NCBI GenBank assembly: GCA_029882215.1
Contig: JAOULC010000001.1
Span: 1 to 64,000 of the forward strand
DNA: 64,000 nucleotides
Source of the DNA: Gammaproteobacteria bacterium
Lineage (GTDB): Bacteria; Pseudomonadota; Gammaproteobacteria; SZUA-229
Reading direction: 5' to 3'
Shown: piece after piece, positions 18,045 through 28,275 of the stretch
Layout of the letters: each line of letters opens with the position of its first letter
How positions within the stretch are numbered: the first letter of the stretch is position 1
Notes under the pieces: generated by a model
Databases searched by the model: none
The model's input: only the letters and a program-made list of their open reading frames with translations
What the model was told of the DNA's origin: nothing
Program-made: the position numbers and the translations under genes

Positions 18045-18332
18045 TTATTCGATAACTTGTGGTACGAGGTACAGGCCATCTTCAGTTTTTGGGGCGATGG
18101 CTTGAAATTTTTCCCGCTGATTATTCTCAGTGACCACATCTGCCCGCAGTCGCTGATTGGCGTCCATCGGGTGTGCCATTGGCTCAACATCATCGGTATT
18201 AACCGCAGACATCTGATCAACCAGCTCTAAAATATTCGACAAAGTGCCAGCATAACTTGGGATATCGGCTTCATTTATCTCTAATCGCGCCAAATGGGCA
18301 ATTTTTTTCACTTGTTCTGCATCCAGGGACAT
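18045..18332 (-). CDS. gatC: Asp-tRNA(Asn)/Glu-tRNA(Gln) amidotransferase subunit C
   Basis: 95 residues. GatC stabilises the GatA-GatB complex. The N terminus [19 protein letters not shown] and the central VEPMAHP are characteristic. It is the first gene of the gatCAB operon and divergent from mreB. Confidence 0.95.
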   Translation of the reverse strand: MSLDAEQVKKIAHLARLEINEADIPSYAGTLSNILELVDQMSAVNTDDVEPMAHPMDANQRLRADVVTENNQREKFQAIAPKTEDGLYLVPQVIE

Positions 18333-19715
<1,383 letters not shown>

Positions 19716-19725
19716 TTTTTATATA

Positions 19726-19744
19726 CAGGCTCCCGCTGAGCCTG
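19726..19744 (+). terminator. Hairpin between mreB and mreC
   Basis: CAGGCTC, a 5-nt loop and GAGCCTG form a 7-bp perfect stem 10 bp behind mreB. There is no clean T run, so it could be a partial terminator or an mRNA-stabilising hairpin that keeps MreB above MreC/MreD. Confidence 0.45.
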
Positions 19745-19779
19745 TTCTGATTGCATAGATAAATAAGAGTCCATAAAAC

Positions 19780-20649
19780 ATGGTGGAAATGAATGCCCTG
19801 TTTCAAAACAGGACCTCGCTAGTCATACGTGCCATTATTCTGATAATGTTTTCTATCGCACTGATGATTGCCGACCACCGCTGGAATCATTTAGAAAACC
19901 TGCGCAAGGGGCTTTCTAATATTATTTATCCGTTGCGTTACACCATCAACATTCCTGCTGAGTTTGTTCAATGGATTGATGAGTCAATTACGTCTCATAA
20001 TAAACTGCTTGAAGATAACAAACGCCTCAAGGCTGATCACCTTTTATTTGAAGCCCGGCTACAAAAAATGGACACACTTGAACTGGAAAACCAGCGACTG
20101 CGCAGCCTGCTGGGCACACCTAGAAAAGCCAGTGAACGTGTTTTAATTGCAGAGATATTCAGTGTTGAGCAAGATCCGTATAAACGCCTTATCAATATTA
20201 ATAAAGATGCTGATGACGGGGCTTATATTGGTCAGGCAATTATCGACGCCTATGGCATTATGGGGCAGATCATTCATGTTAACGAGAACTCGTCCACAGT
20301 CATGCTAATTTCAGACAGTAACCATGCCATCCCTATTCAAATCAACCGAACGGGTTTACGCGGTACGGTTTTTGGAACAGGTGACTCAAGTAAACTTGAA
20401 CTACGGTTTATACCTCATAATGCCAATATAAAAGAAGGTGATATCGTTTCCAGTTCAGGCTTAGGCGGGCGTTTTCCACCTAACTACCCAGTCGGTGTGA
20501 TCAACAGCATAGAGCGACCTGCCGGTGAAACATTTGCCAGCATAGACATTACACCATCCGCAAAACTCGATCAGAGCAGAGAAGTGCTTATGCTATGGCA
20601 TAATGCGCCTGCTGACACAAACAGCCTTGAAAGCCCCGGTAAAAAATGA
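19780..20649 (+). CDS. mreC: Rod-shape-determining protein MreC
   Basis: 289 residues. MreC is a bitopic protein linking MreB to PBP2/RodA. One membrane segment near the N terminus (VIRAIILIMFSIALMIA), a coiled coil (about 70-110) and the beta-domain with SSGLGGRFPPNYPVGVI are seen. ATG 19780 or the Met at 19789 may be the start. The stop overlaps the mreD start by four bases. Confidence 0.95.
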   Translation: MVEMNALFQNRTSLVIRAIILIMFSIALMIADHRWNHLENLRKGLSNIIYPLRYTINIPAEFVQWIDESITSHNKLLEDNKRLKADHLLFEARLQKMDTLELENQRLRSLLGTPRKASERVLIAEIFSVEQDPYKRLININKDADDGAYIGQAIIDAYGIMGQIIHVNENSSTVMLISDSNHAIPIQINRTGLRGTVFGTGDSSKLELRFIPHNANIKEGDIVSSSGLGGRFPPNYPVGVINSIERPAGETFASIDITPSAKLDQSREVLMLWHNAPADTNSLESPGKK

Positions 20650-21134
20650 TCCAAAAGCCATACATACCTATCACAATCTCATTGCTGTTCGCCTTAATGC
20701 TAAGCATGCTGCCATTACCTGGCTGGATAAATCATATTCGTCCGGACTGGGTGACTCTGGTACTGATTTACTGGGCAATGGCCTTACCACTCACCGCTGG
20801 TGTGATGACCGCTTTTGTCTTTGGCCTTTTACTGGACGTTAGCCAGAGCACCTTACTGGGGCAGCATGCACTGGCCCTGGTTATTATCATATACCTTGTG
20901 CAACGGCTTTATTTAAGAATCAGGGTATATACGCTGATTCAGCAGGCGATCTTTGTTGGTGTTTTACTGGCAATCAAACAACTAGTCGTACTCTGGGTTA
21001 GCGGCATAACGAATAATGCTCCCGATATAACACTTTATTTTCTGCCAACACTGACCGGTGTCTTTATCTGGCCATGGCTGTTTATTTTATTACGTGATAT
21101 CCGGCGCCGCTTTTGCCACTCTCAGCACCGCTAG
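20646..21134 (+). CDS. mreD: Rod-shape-determining protein MreD
   Basis: 162 residues with five to six predicted membrane segments. The family pattern RPDWVTLVLIYWAMALP and FGLLLDVSQSTLLGQHAL is clear. The start ATG overlaps the mreC stop (ATGA), showing translational coupling. It completes mreBCD. Confidence 0.94.
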   Translation: MIQKPYIPITISLLFALMLSMLPLPGWINHIRPDWVTLVLIYWAMALPLTAGVMTAFVFGLLLDVSQSTLLGQHALALVIIIYLVQRLYLRIRVYTLIQQAIFVGVLLAIKQLVVLWVSGITNNAPDITLYFLPTLTGVFIWPWLFILLRDIRRRFCHSQHR

Positions 21135-21661
21135 ACAGTACGTTCACCAGTCCGCAACAGCTCTGAACCCGGCTGTGTACTTCAAATTTTTCAGCCATAA
21201 ACTCAGATGAAAGTTTGCCAATGACTATTTCCTGCAAAGGATATCCATCCTCACACCGAAGTTTTCATCCTGTGATGAATATATAGACGAGATAACCAGC
21301 CACTATTTCAAAGCCAGAAAAACCTCTGACAAAGCAGTCTTTTTTTAAGCTTTTGCTAATCTCACCGCATCAATAATAACTGTACGAACTAGTCATCGCA
21401 TATCATTGCAGGAAAAAACATGCAATCTCCTCACCTGTAAATCAAGCGAATCATTATTAGCCTCAACTTTAATCACGCCATTATTATTTTTAAGCTCCTC
21501 ATGCACCTTCTCAGAAAGCACTGCAAATATAATATCAGGAAGAGAGGACTATCACGGTTTTGCATATAGTTTAAATCACTCTAAAATGTAAATAACCTTG
21601 AATATAATTATGTATACTAAGTCTTATCTAATAAAAAACTTTCCGGATACTGAACAGTCAT
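21135..21661. other. 527-bp AT-rich region without a confident gene
   Basis: No standard gene is supported. On the minus strand two short frames read like decayed coding sequence: roughly 21300 to 21080 (EDGYPLQEIVIGKLSSEF...), running into the antisense of mreD, and 21545-21385 (PDIIFAVLSEKVHEELKNN...). Neither has a clear start or a recognised family. They may be remnants of lost genes or chance. Confidence 0.4.
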
Positions 21662-22528
21662 ATGTACTCTTTAAAACAACGCATGGAACAGTACGGTTTC
21701 ATTAGTCATAAAGATTATGAATATGCATTACGCTGCATGAATAATTCGGCCGCCATGCATATTAAAACCCTGAACATAGAGGGCGAGCCGGGCCGTAGGA
21801 AAACGGCATTTGCAAATGCTCTGGCCCACGCACTTGACTACCAGCACATTCATTACTTTGAATTCGGCCTAGAAAAAAAGTCCCCCGTCCTTATCCAGAT
21901 TGATAATACAGAAAAAACCGTTGATGTTGACCCGATGGAGGACTTTGAAAAAATTATCATTGAAACCTGTGCGCTCAGTGAAGCTGAAAAAACCATTTTG
22001 ATTCTAGACCAGTTACACCTGGCAAGCTTCAAAGATCATATGCATTTGAGCAGCTTTATCACCTCGAAAACATGGAATCATGGAGGCAATCAGTATATAG
22101 CCAATCCGGCAAACTTAATTATTATGATGATTTCTGAAACAGAAATTTATCACGCATTACAACAGTGTAGTTTTAAAATATGGGTTGACAGTTTATATCA
22201 GCCGGGTAAAGCACCGGAGCATCATGAATTAAAACTCGAGCCTTCTGCTCAGCAATGGATAGATACTATTGCACAAATTTTCACCGCCTTAAGCCTATGC
22301 CCTACCCTCAATACCTATCAAAAAATTGCTTTTGATATTGAGCACCATGTTCGCAGTGCTGATCAGCTAAGAATTTCTTTATATGGCTGGGTCGAAGGCA
22401 TTTCATACCCGGCATTATTTTCAGATGAAATGAATGAACTGTTCGCAAGCGCTCAAACGGCAATTGAAAATTATATTGGCATTGAAGAACCCATAGAAAT
22501 GTCAGGCCATCTAGCCGACAACGAATAA
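21662..22528 (+). CDS. P-loop ATPase of unknown function (AAA-like)
   Basis: 288 residues, family not recognised with certainty. A Walker-A-like GEPGRRKT (41-48) and a Walker-B-like TILILDQ (111-117, Asp116) fit a MoxR/AAA-type core. The Walker A is unusual because GRRKT replaces the common GxGKT. The protein is rich in His and acidic residues and has no membrane segment. It is a stand-alone gene between the empty region and the 22722 gene. Activity as an ATPase is likely but not certain, and the substrate is unknown. Confidence 0.6.
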   Translation: MYSLKQRMEQYGFISHKDYEYALRCMNNSAAMHIKTLNIEGEPGRRKTAFANALAHALDYQHIHYFEFGLEKKSPVLIQIDNTEKTVDVDPMEDFEKIIIETCALSEAEKTILILDQLHLASFKDHMHLSSFITSKTWNHGGNQYIANPANLIIMMISETEIYHALQQCSFKIWVDSLYQPGKAPEHHELKLEPSAQQWIDTIAQIFTALSLCPTLNTYQKIAFDIEHHVRSADQLRISLYGWVEGISYPALFSDEMNELFASAQTAIENYIGIEEPIEMSGHLADNE

Positions 22529-22680
22529 TACTCTGTAACAAATCTGCAACAATTTATCCGTCTTTATGTGCCCTCCCTCCTTAAGGGTATGCCCGTAATC
22601 TAACAGTTACAGCCGTGCATTCCGACAGACGGCTTACATTCAGTGACGTGTCCCTGTGATATCTGACTTTGATATAAGTG

Positions 22681-22686
22681 TATAAT
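22681..22686 (+). promoter_or_regulatory. Candidate -10 box for the 22722-23592 gene pair
   Basis: A perfect TATAAT 36 bp upstream of the 22722 start codon. No good -35 stands at 17 bp, so the promoter may depend on an activator. GAGG lies about 7-10 bases before the ATG region, allowing translation. Confidence 0.4.
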
Positions 22687-22721
22687 TTCACATCAGTAAA
22701 GTTTCATGAGGTTGCTGTAGG

Positions 22722-23084
22722 ATGAGAACACAAAGCAATGCACAAATGGAAATTGAACGCACTACCTTACGCGATGTAACCAGTACTGCTAAATTATTTA
22801 ACTTTAACCGACCTGTCTATGTGTCAAACAAAGTCTGGCGTGACTGTATTGATATTCATAGCATTGGAAATGAATTAGCCGTTTTACAAAGGCTTCGCCA
22901 TGTTTTATTTATGGCATCAAGCGCACTTAGAAATCGCGTTACTGATGTTGAATGTGAATTTCGAATCCAGCGCATACCAAGTGACAAACCTAATCAGCAT
23001 GCTGAATCAGTCACTCTTAAACTGAAAGCATATATTGATGATAATGACAGGCCGGTTGTAACAATCAAATTTCCGGACGAATAA
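22722..23084 (+). CDS. Uncharacterised 120-residue protein upstream of a receiver protein
   Basis: Family not recognised. It is soluble, with a helical centre (ELAVLQRLRHVLFMASSALR) and beta-rich ends (VYVSNKVWRDCIDIHSI, VTLKLKAYIDDNDRPVVTIKF). It ends 4 bp before the PilH-like gene and is surely in the same operon. A partner or regulator of that receiver protein is a fair inference, nothing more. Confidence 0.6.
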   Translation: MRTQSNAQMEIERTTLRDVTSTAKLFNFNRPVYVSNKVWRDCIDIHSIGNELAVLQRLRHVLFMASSALRNRVTDVECEFRIQRIPSDKPNQHAESVTLKLKAYIDDNDRPVVTIKFPDE

Positions 23085-23088
23085 CTTT

Positions 23089-23592
23089 ATGAAAGGCTTT
23101 TTCAAAAGCACTACCCGCTGGTTTAGCAAGGGATATGCTGAAAAAAAGAACAAATCAGGTATTGATATCAACCGTACGAATCAAACGATTTTGATCGTTG
23201 ATGATTCCCGTACTCAGATCTACTCCACAAAAAAAATTCTAAATGACTATGGCTTTTCTGTCATTACAGCAGAGGACGGAAAGGCAGGTATTATTAAAGC
23301 CCGGGATATCAAACCCGATCTTATTTTAATGGATATTGTTATGCCGGTAATTAACGGCTTTCAGGCGACTCGCTACCTTAAAAAGCACCCTGAGACATCT
23401 CAGATACCCATCATCATTGTCAGCAGTTCTACTCAGGAGTCGGATAAAGCATGGGGGCTGAAACTAGGTGCCTGTGACTTTGTTACCAAACCCACAGAAG
23501 CCGGACTGCTTATCGCCAAAATCATCCGTCACCTGGATGCCAGGCCACAGTACAGTAGCAGTGATATGCTCGCTAGTCAGAAAGCCAGCTAA
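23089..23592 (+). CDS. PilH/CheY-like single-domain response regulator
   Basis: 167 residues: a basic 30-residue N-terminal extension, then a complete receiver domain. The acidic pair is Asp38/Asp39 (LIVDDS), the phospho-acceptor Asp82 (LILMDIVMPVING), the switch Ser/Thr region VSSSTQ, and Lys134 (FVTKPTE). No output domain. It most resembles the twitching-motility regulators PilH/PilG, but no pil genes are nearby, so the pathway is open. The long basic extension is unusual for PilH. Confidence 0.8.
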   Translation: MKGFFKSTTRWFSKGYAEKKNKSGIDINRTNQTILIVDDSRTQIYSTKKILNDYGFSVITAEDGKAGIIKARDIKPDLILMDIVMPVINGFQATRYLKKHPETSQIPIIIVSSSTQESDKAWGLKLGACDFVTKPTEAGLLIAKIIRHLDARPQYSSSDMLASQKAS

Positions 23593-23607
23593 CCGAGTTA
23601 AAATATT

Positions 23608-23635
23608 AGTACGGCTCACTTTCATGAGTCGTACT
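23608..23635. terminator. Probable bidirectional terminator between the receiver gene and rep
   Basis: AGTACGGCTC and GAGTCGTACT pair over 10 positions with one mismatch and an 8-nt loop, between two convergent genes. A second small hairpin GCCTG/CAGGC follows at 23641-23654. T runs are short. Confidence 0.5.
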
Positions 23636-23655
23636 TTAACGCCTGTTGACAGGCT

Positions 23656-25677
23656 TTACTCAAACATGCTTTTCATCATATCCAGATGACTGCGGGCATT
23701 CTTTTTGCTGGTTTCTTCATCCAGCTTTCTGCCCCCGCCGGTCCATTCAAGATCATCTTTGGGTAGCTCTTCCAAAAAACGACTGGGTTCACATTCAACC
23801 GATTCTCCGTATCGCTGGCGTTTTTTTGCATAAGTGATGGTCAGATTGCGTTGCGCCCGTGTAATACCCACATACGTTAAGCGGCGTTCCTCCTCGACAT
23901 TATCTTCCATAATACTGCTACTATGCGGCAGTAATTCTTCTTCTACGCCCACCATAAATACATTTGGAAACTCAAGACCTTTAGCGGCATGATAAGTCAT
24001 CAGCGACACCGCATCCAGATCCTGATCCTCATTATTACGCTCAAGAATATCCATCAAAAGCATATGCGCAACCATTTCACCCAGAGTCTCGCCTTTTTCT
24101 TTGTCTTTGACTCTTTGTAACCAGTCCAGTACATCGGTGACATTTTTCATGCGCCTTTCAGCTATTTTGTCATCCTTGCACTGTTCAAATAACCATTGTT
24201 CATAGCCAATCTCTTCCAGCATAGAGCGCGCAACCATCACCGGATCACCTCTTTCAGTGGCTTCCGTTGTGGCATGTACCCAGTGCGCAAAGTTTGTTAA
24301 CTTTTTCCAGACTCGCTCACTAAGAAACTCTTTTACACCAAACTCAGTACTGGCCGCCAGTAAACTGATGCCTCTGTCAGAAGCATAACGCCCCAGCTTT
24401 TCCAGTGTTGACGGTCCTATTTCCCGCCGCGGTGTATTCACAATGCGTAAGAAAGCGGTGTCATCATCAGGGTTGGATAACAGCCGCAGATAGGCCATGA
24501 TATCCTTCACTTCTGCCCGTTCAAAAAATGATAGCGCACCGCTAATCACGTAGGGAATACTCAGCTCTCGCAGATACCTTTCAAACAACCGGGACTGAAA
24601 ATTTCCCCGGTATAAAATGGCGTAATCTTTAAATTTGGTACTCTTCTGAAATTTGTGCGACTGCAACTCCATCACCACCCGTTCAGCCTCACCCTCTCCG
24701 CTAGTGCACTCCATCACCCGTATCGGGTCACCATACCCCAGATCACTCCACAGCTGTTTTTCAATTGCATGCGGGTTAATGCGTATTAACTGATTAGCGA
24801 CTTTAAGGATTCGCCCTGTCGAACGGTAGTTTTGCTCCAGTTTAACCACTTTAAGGTTAGGAAAGTCTTTGCCCAGCCCCTCTATATTTTCCGGGCGGGC
24901 ACCACGCCATGAATATATTGACTGATCATCGTCACCTACGGCCGTAAGCCTGGCTTCTTTGCCGATGATTAATTTGAGTAACTCATACTGACTGGCATTG
25001 GTATCCTGATACTCATCCACCAATAAATAATGTATTTTTCGCCGCCAGCGCAATAGCACATCCTGATTATTCTGAAAAAGCTGTACAGGCTTCATGATCA
25101 GGTCATCGAAGTCAACGGCATTATAAGCATGCAGCTGGCGCTGATATTTGATGTAGAACGTCGCAAAGAAACCATCCTGATCATTTTCTGCGCTATATAA
25201 GGCCTGCTCCGGGGTCACAAAGTCATTCTTCCAGCGAGAGATCCGGCTTGAGATGGCTTCGGCATCATCCACATTGCTACCCGATTCTGCTCGTTGTAAC
25301 TCACGGATAACCGTCTGTACATCCGTGCTGTCAAAGATACTGAAGCCCTGCTTCATATCAGCAGCCTGATACTCTTTACGTAAAATATTTAAGCCAAGAT
25401 TATGAAAGGTAGAAACCGTCAACCCCCGGGTATTGGTACCGGTGAGCTGATCTGTGACCCGGCTTTTCATTTCGCGCGCGGCTTTATTGGTAAAGGTCAG
25501 TGCGGCTATATGGGCCGCTTTAATCCCGCAGTCCTGTATCAGATAAGCGATTTTACGGGTAATCACACGTGTTTTACCGCTGCCTGCACCTGCCAGCACC
25601 AGCAAAGGACCATCAATATATTTTACAGCTTCCCGTTGCTCGGGATTCATACCTGAAGACACGAAAGAAAACACCAA
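23656..25677 (-). CDS. rep: ATP-dependent DNA helicase Rep (UvrD/Rep superfamily 1)
   Basis: 673 residues, the length of E. coli Rep. A 3'-5' helicase that clears proteins ahead of replication forks. Helicase motifs in order: Walker A LAGAGSGKTRV (30-36 core), motif Ia TFTNKAAREMK, motif II LVDEYQDTN, motif III AVGDDDQSIYSWRGA, motif IV LEQNYRST, motif V LMTYHAAKGLEFPNVF and motif VI ERRLTYVGITRAQ. UvrD is the alternative, but length and C-terminal end fit Rep better. It is divergent from the thioredoxin-like gene. Confidence 0.93.
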   Translation of the reverse strand: MVFSFVSSGMNPEQREAVKYIDGPLLVLAGAGSGKTRVITRKIAYLIQDCGIKAAHIAALTFTNKAAREMKSRVTDQLTGTNTRGLTVSTFHNLGLNILRKEYQAADMKQGFSIFDSTDVQTVIRELQRAESGSNVDDAEAISSRISRWKNDFVTPEQALYSAENDQDGFFATFYIKYQRQLHAYNAVDFDDLIMKPVQLFQNNQDVLLRWRRKIHYLLVDEYQDTNASQYELLKLIIGKEARLTAVGDDDQSIYSWRGARPENIEGLGKDFPNLKVVKLEQNYRSTGRILKVANQLIRINPHAIEKQLWSDLGYGDPIRVMECTSGEGEAERVVMELQSHKFQKSTKFKDYAILYRGNFQSRLFERYLRELSIPYVISGALSFFERAEVKDIMAYLRLLSNPDDDTAFLRIVNTPRREIGPSTLEKLGRYASDRGISLLAASTEFGVKEFLSERVWKKLTNFAHWVHATTEATERGDPVMVARSMLEEIGYEQWLFEQCKDDKIAERRMKNVTDVLDWLQRVKDKEKGETLGEMVAHMLLMDILERNNEDQDLDAVSLMTYHAAKGLEFPNVFMVGVEEELLPHSSSIMEDNVEEERRLTYVGITRAQRNLTITYAKKRQRYGESVECEPSRFLEELPKDDLEWTGGGRKLDEETSKKNARSHLDMMKSMFE

Positions 25678-25790
25678 ATGAATGAATAAAACAGCTCGCT
25701 ATTGTATCTAAAAGCAGCCTGCTTGTGCGTCCTATTCATCGATATTACACAATACTTGCAACTCGCCCTTATTTGGTGAAATATGTCAGC

Positions 25791-26135
25791 ATGGCAACGA
25801 TAAAAGCACTCACACAATTTGATTTCTACGCGGAACTTGATGCCACCGCGGGCTTAAGTCTGGTTTACTTCTCGGCCCATGCCTGTTCTGCCTGCAAGCA
25901 TTTGAGCCAGGTATTAACTCAGCTAGCGCAGAATCAGCCAGAGCTAACTATTTTCAAAGTCGATGCACAGCAGGATCAGGCACTGATAAGAGAATATGAT
26001 GTATTTCATTTACCGGCACTTTTTTTATTCAAAGAAGGCCAGTATCATGCCGAATTACAATGTGAATCCCGTGCCGAGAGTATTTTAAATTGCATCAATC
26101 AGGCCAGCCAGCAAGCCGCCGCCGAAGCCCCATGA
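25791..26135 (+). CDS. Thioredoxin-like protein (CSAC)
   Basis: 114 residues from the ATG at 25791 (MATIKALTQF). An upstream in-frame ATG at 25725 would add 22 residues without family character. The thioredoxin fold has an active site CSAC (Cys32, Cys35) and the cis-Pro region FHLPALFLFKEG. It is cytoplasmic, since there is no signal peptide. Its stop overlaps the ampD start (ATGA), so the two are coupled. The partner proteins are unknown. Confidence 0.85.
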   Translation: MATIKALTQFDFYAELDATAGLSLVYFSAHACSACKHLSQVLTQLAQNQPELTIFKVDAQQDQALIREYDVFHLPALFLFKEGQYHAELQCESRAESILNCINQASQQAAAEAP

Positions 26136-26701
26136 AAATTGATACCACAACAGGGTTACTGGACTGTGCCAGCTATATTGCTTCGCCGAATCAGGATCAG
26201 CGTAGCGGCGAGCAGTCAACCGACCTGATTGTGTTACATAACATCAGCCTGCCACCAGCACAGTTTGAGGCTAACTGGGTGGCTGATTTTTTCACCAATT
26301 CACTGCCACCTGACCAACACCCCTACTTTGAGTCCATTAGCCAGCTTAAAGTCTCTTCACACTTATATATCCGACGCAGCGGTGAAATATTTCAGTTTGT
26401 GCCCTTCCACCAGCGCGCCTGGCATGCCGGTGTTTCCTGTTATCAGGAAAAGACAGGCTGTAATGACTTCTCGATTGGTATTGAACTGGAAGGCACCGAT
26501 GATATCGCTTATGAGGTGATTCAGTACACGGTTCTGGCTGAAGTACTTGAGGCATTAATACAAGCTTACCCCGATCTAAAAAAACAACGGATTACCGGCC
26601 ACAGCGACATTGCTCCCGGGCGAAAGTCCGACCCTGGCAACTCTTTTGACTGGCAAAAACTCAGGCAATTATTAAATATATCTGAATTTGAAAAGGCCTG
26701 A
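26132..26701 (+). CDS. ampD: 1,6-anhydro-N-acetylmuramyl-L-alanine amidase AmpD
   Basis: 189 residues from the ATG at 26132, which overlaps the previous stop and matches the family start. AmpD removes the peptide from anhydro-muropeptides in the cytoplasm. Zinc ligands are His36 (VLHNISLPP), His157 and Asp167 (GHSDIAPGRKSDPG), with the catalytic Glu in FSIGIELEG. AmpE, AmgK and MurU are encoded within 4 kb, so this region serves wall recycling. Confidence 0.96.
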   Translation: MKIDTTTGLLDCASYIASPNQDQRSGEQSTDLIVLHNISLPPAQFEANWVADFFTNSLPPDQHPYFESISQLKVSSHLYIRRSGEIFQFVPFHQRAWHAGVSCYQEKTGCNDFSIGIELEGTDDIAYEVIQYTVLAEVLEALIQAYPDLKKQRITGHSDIAPGRKSDPGNSFDWQKLRQLLNISEFEKA

Positions 26702-26836
26702 TTGCATCTGATGATTCACAGCCGTAGACTGATCCAGTAAACTATAACCAACAAATCTTATTAACTGATTAGCATGAGAAGAAAACACCTTTCGTCTTTG
26801 TGGCTTTAGTTATACTTTAAGGGAAAAAATAACAAT

Positions 26837-27670
26837 ATGACTCTCATTTCTATTATTCTGGGGCTTCTTCTTGACCGCCGCTGGAACGAGTTTAACCAAT
26901 GGCGTCAGTTTGACTGGTTCTCCCAACTCAGTAAATTTGTACTTGAAAAAACAGATGCACACCTGCATAACCCGACTGCACGTTATCTTGCCGTACTGAC
27001 ATTACCCGTTCTGACTCTATTAATCATTCAGGATCTAATCGCTTCCTGGTCAGTTCTGGCGGCTTTTCTTTTTGCACTGACCGTTTTTATTTATTGTCTG
27101 GGCAGCCTGAAAATCGAGCAACAGCTTGAGCAAGTCATTTCCCACCTCAAAGAAAATGAAAATGAACAGGCCCGCTCACTCATTCTTGAAATAAGTCATG
27201 AATCATCAGTCGACGATAGCAACATGATTGAGCTGACCATTCGATCAGCTATACATATTCTTATTGAACGACTGTTCGGCGTTATTTTCTGGTTTGTGCT
27301 GCTGGGCCCGGTTGGTGCTGTAATTTACCGCTTAAGCCAGCAACTCTTATCGGCTTATGCTCAAGACCCCCTGATATCAACAACAGCTGAACGTATGTTA
27401 TACCTTCTTAACTGGCTACCTGAACGATTTCTGGCCATAAGCTTTGCTATAACAGGCCACTTTGAAGGGGCTTTAGCTGCATTTCATGACAATAAAGACA
27501 CGGACAGAACACAGCAACACCTGTTAATTGATGTCTGCCATGGTTCACTCGAAGGCAATGAACGTGACAATAAAGCCGCTTATCTCAACTCTTTTCGCGG
27601 CTTACTACTGCGTAGTCTGGTCGTCTGGCTTACCAGTATCGCGCTATTAACATTATTTGGCTGGCATTAA
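26837..27670 (+). CDS. ampE: Inner-membrane protein AmpE
   Basis: 277 residues. AmpE is a CobD/CbiB-like membrane protein found next to ampD and linked to beta-lactamase regulation. Its biochemical role is unsettled. Family features are the N-terminal LLLDRRWNEFNQWRQFDWF, several membrane segments, the acidic loop LILEISHESS and the RLFGVIFWFVLLGPVGAVIYRL core. It lies 135 bp after ampD. Confidence 0.9.
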   Translation: MTLISIILGLLLDRRWNEFNQWRQFDWFSQLSKFVLEKTDAHLHNPTARYLAVLTLPVLTLLIIQDLIASWSVLAAFLFALTVFIYCLGSLKIEQQLEQVISHLKENENEQARSLILEISHESSVDDSNMIELTIRSAIHILIERLFGVIFWFVLLGPVGAVIYRLSQQLLSAYAQDPLISTTAERMLYLLNWLPERFLAISFAITGHFEGALAAFHDNKDTDRTQQHLLIDVCHGSLEGNERDNKAAYLNSFRGLLLRSLVVWLTSIALLTLFGWH

Positions 27671-27673
27671 TTA

Positions 27674-28273
27674 GTGCCTCTTGAAAGCCGCTTAGATATT
27701 TTGCGCCACGGCGAACCGGATGGTGAAGACTGCTTTCGTGGCAGCGGCATTGATCACCCTTTGACCGCACTAGGCTGGTCTCAGATGCAGGCTGCAATTG
27801 CCCAGAATACACAGTGGAACTTAATCATCAGCTCGCCACTAAGCCGTTGCCTGGACTTTGCCAAACAACTGTCCTCTGAGCGTTCTCTGGAACTGCTTGT
27901 TGATGATGATTTGAAAGAAATCGGCTTTGGCAGCTGGGAAGGTCGCAGTAAAGAGGACATCCAGCTCAATGATAGTGAAGCCTATAAGCAGTTTTGTCTT
28001 GATCCGGTTAATCGTCGCCCCGCCGGGGCAGAGCCACTGGAAAAATTCAGCAACAGAGTCTGGCATAAACTCGAAAAACTGGCTGCAGAACATAAAGGCA
28101 AACGCCTGTTGATCATTACACATGCCGGTGTTATTCGTGTTGTTAGCGCAAAAACACTGGGGCTTTCACTGAATGATGTCTATAATCAGTTAAAAATAGA
28201 ATACGCTGCCACTATCAGCTGTCGTTTTAATGACAAAGGCAAAGCCATACTATTACTGCCTTCATCATTATAA
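27674..28273 (+). CDS. Histidine phosphatase family protein (CobC/phosphoglycerate-mutase type)
   Basis: 199 residues with a GTG start 4 bp after ampE. The phospho-His motif is LRHGEPD near residue 13, the second His is in ITHAGVIRVV, and the acid pair region is KEIGFGSWEGR. The family includes alpha-ribazole phosphatase of cobalamin synthesis (CobC). Its neighbour AmpE is itself a CobD-like protein, but no cobalamin genes are near, so the substrate stays open. It is convergent with the next gene, 2 bp apart. Confidence 0.8.
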   Translation: MPLESRLDILRHGEPDGEDCFRGSGIDHPLTALGWSQMQAAIAQNTQWNLIISSPLSRCLDFAKQLSSERSLELLVDDDLKEIGFGSWEGRSKEDIQLNDSEAYKQFCLDPVNRRPAGAEPLEKFSNRVWHKLEKLAAEHKGKRLLIITHAGVIRVVSAKTLGLSLNDVYNQLKIEYAATISCRFNDKGKAILLLPSSL

Positions 28274-28275
28274 TC

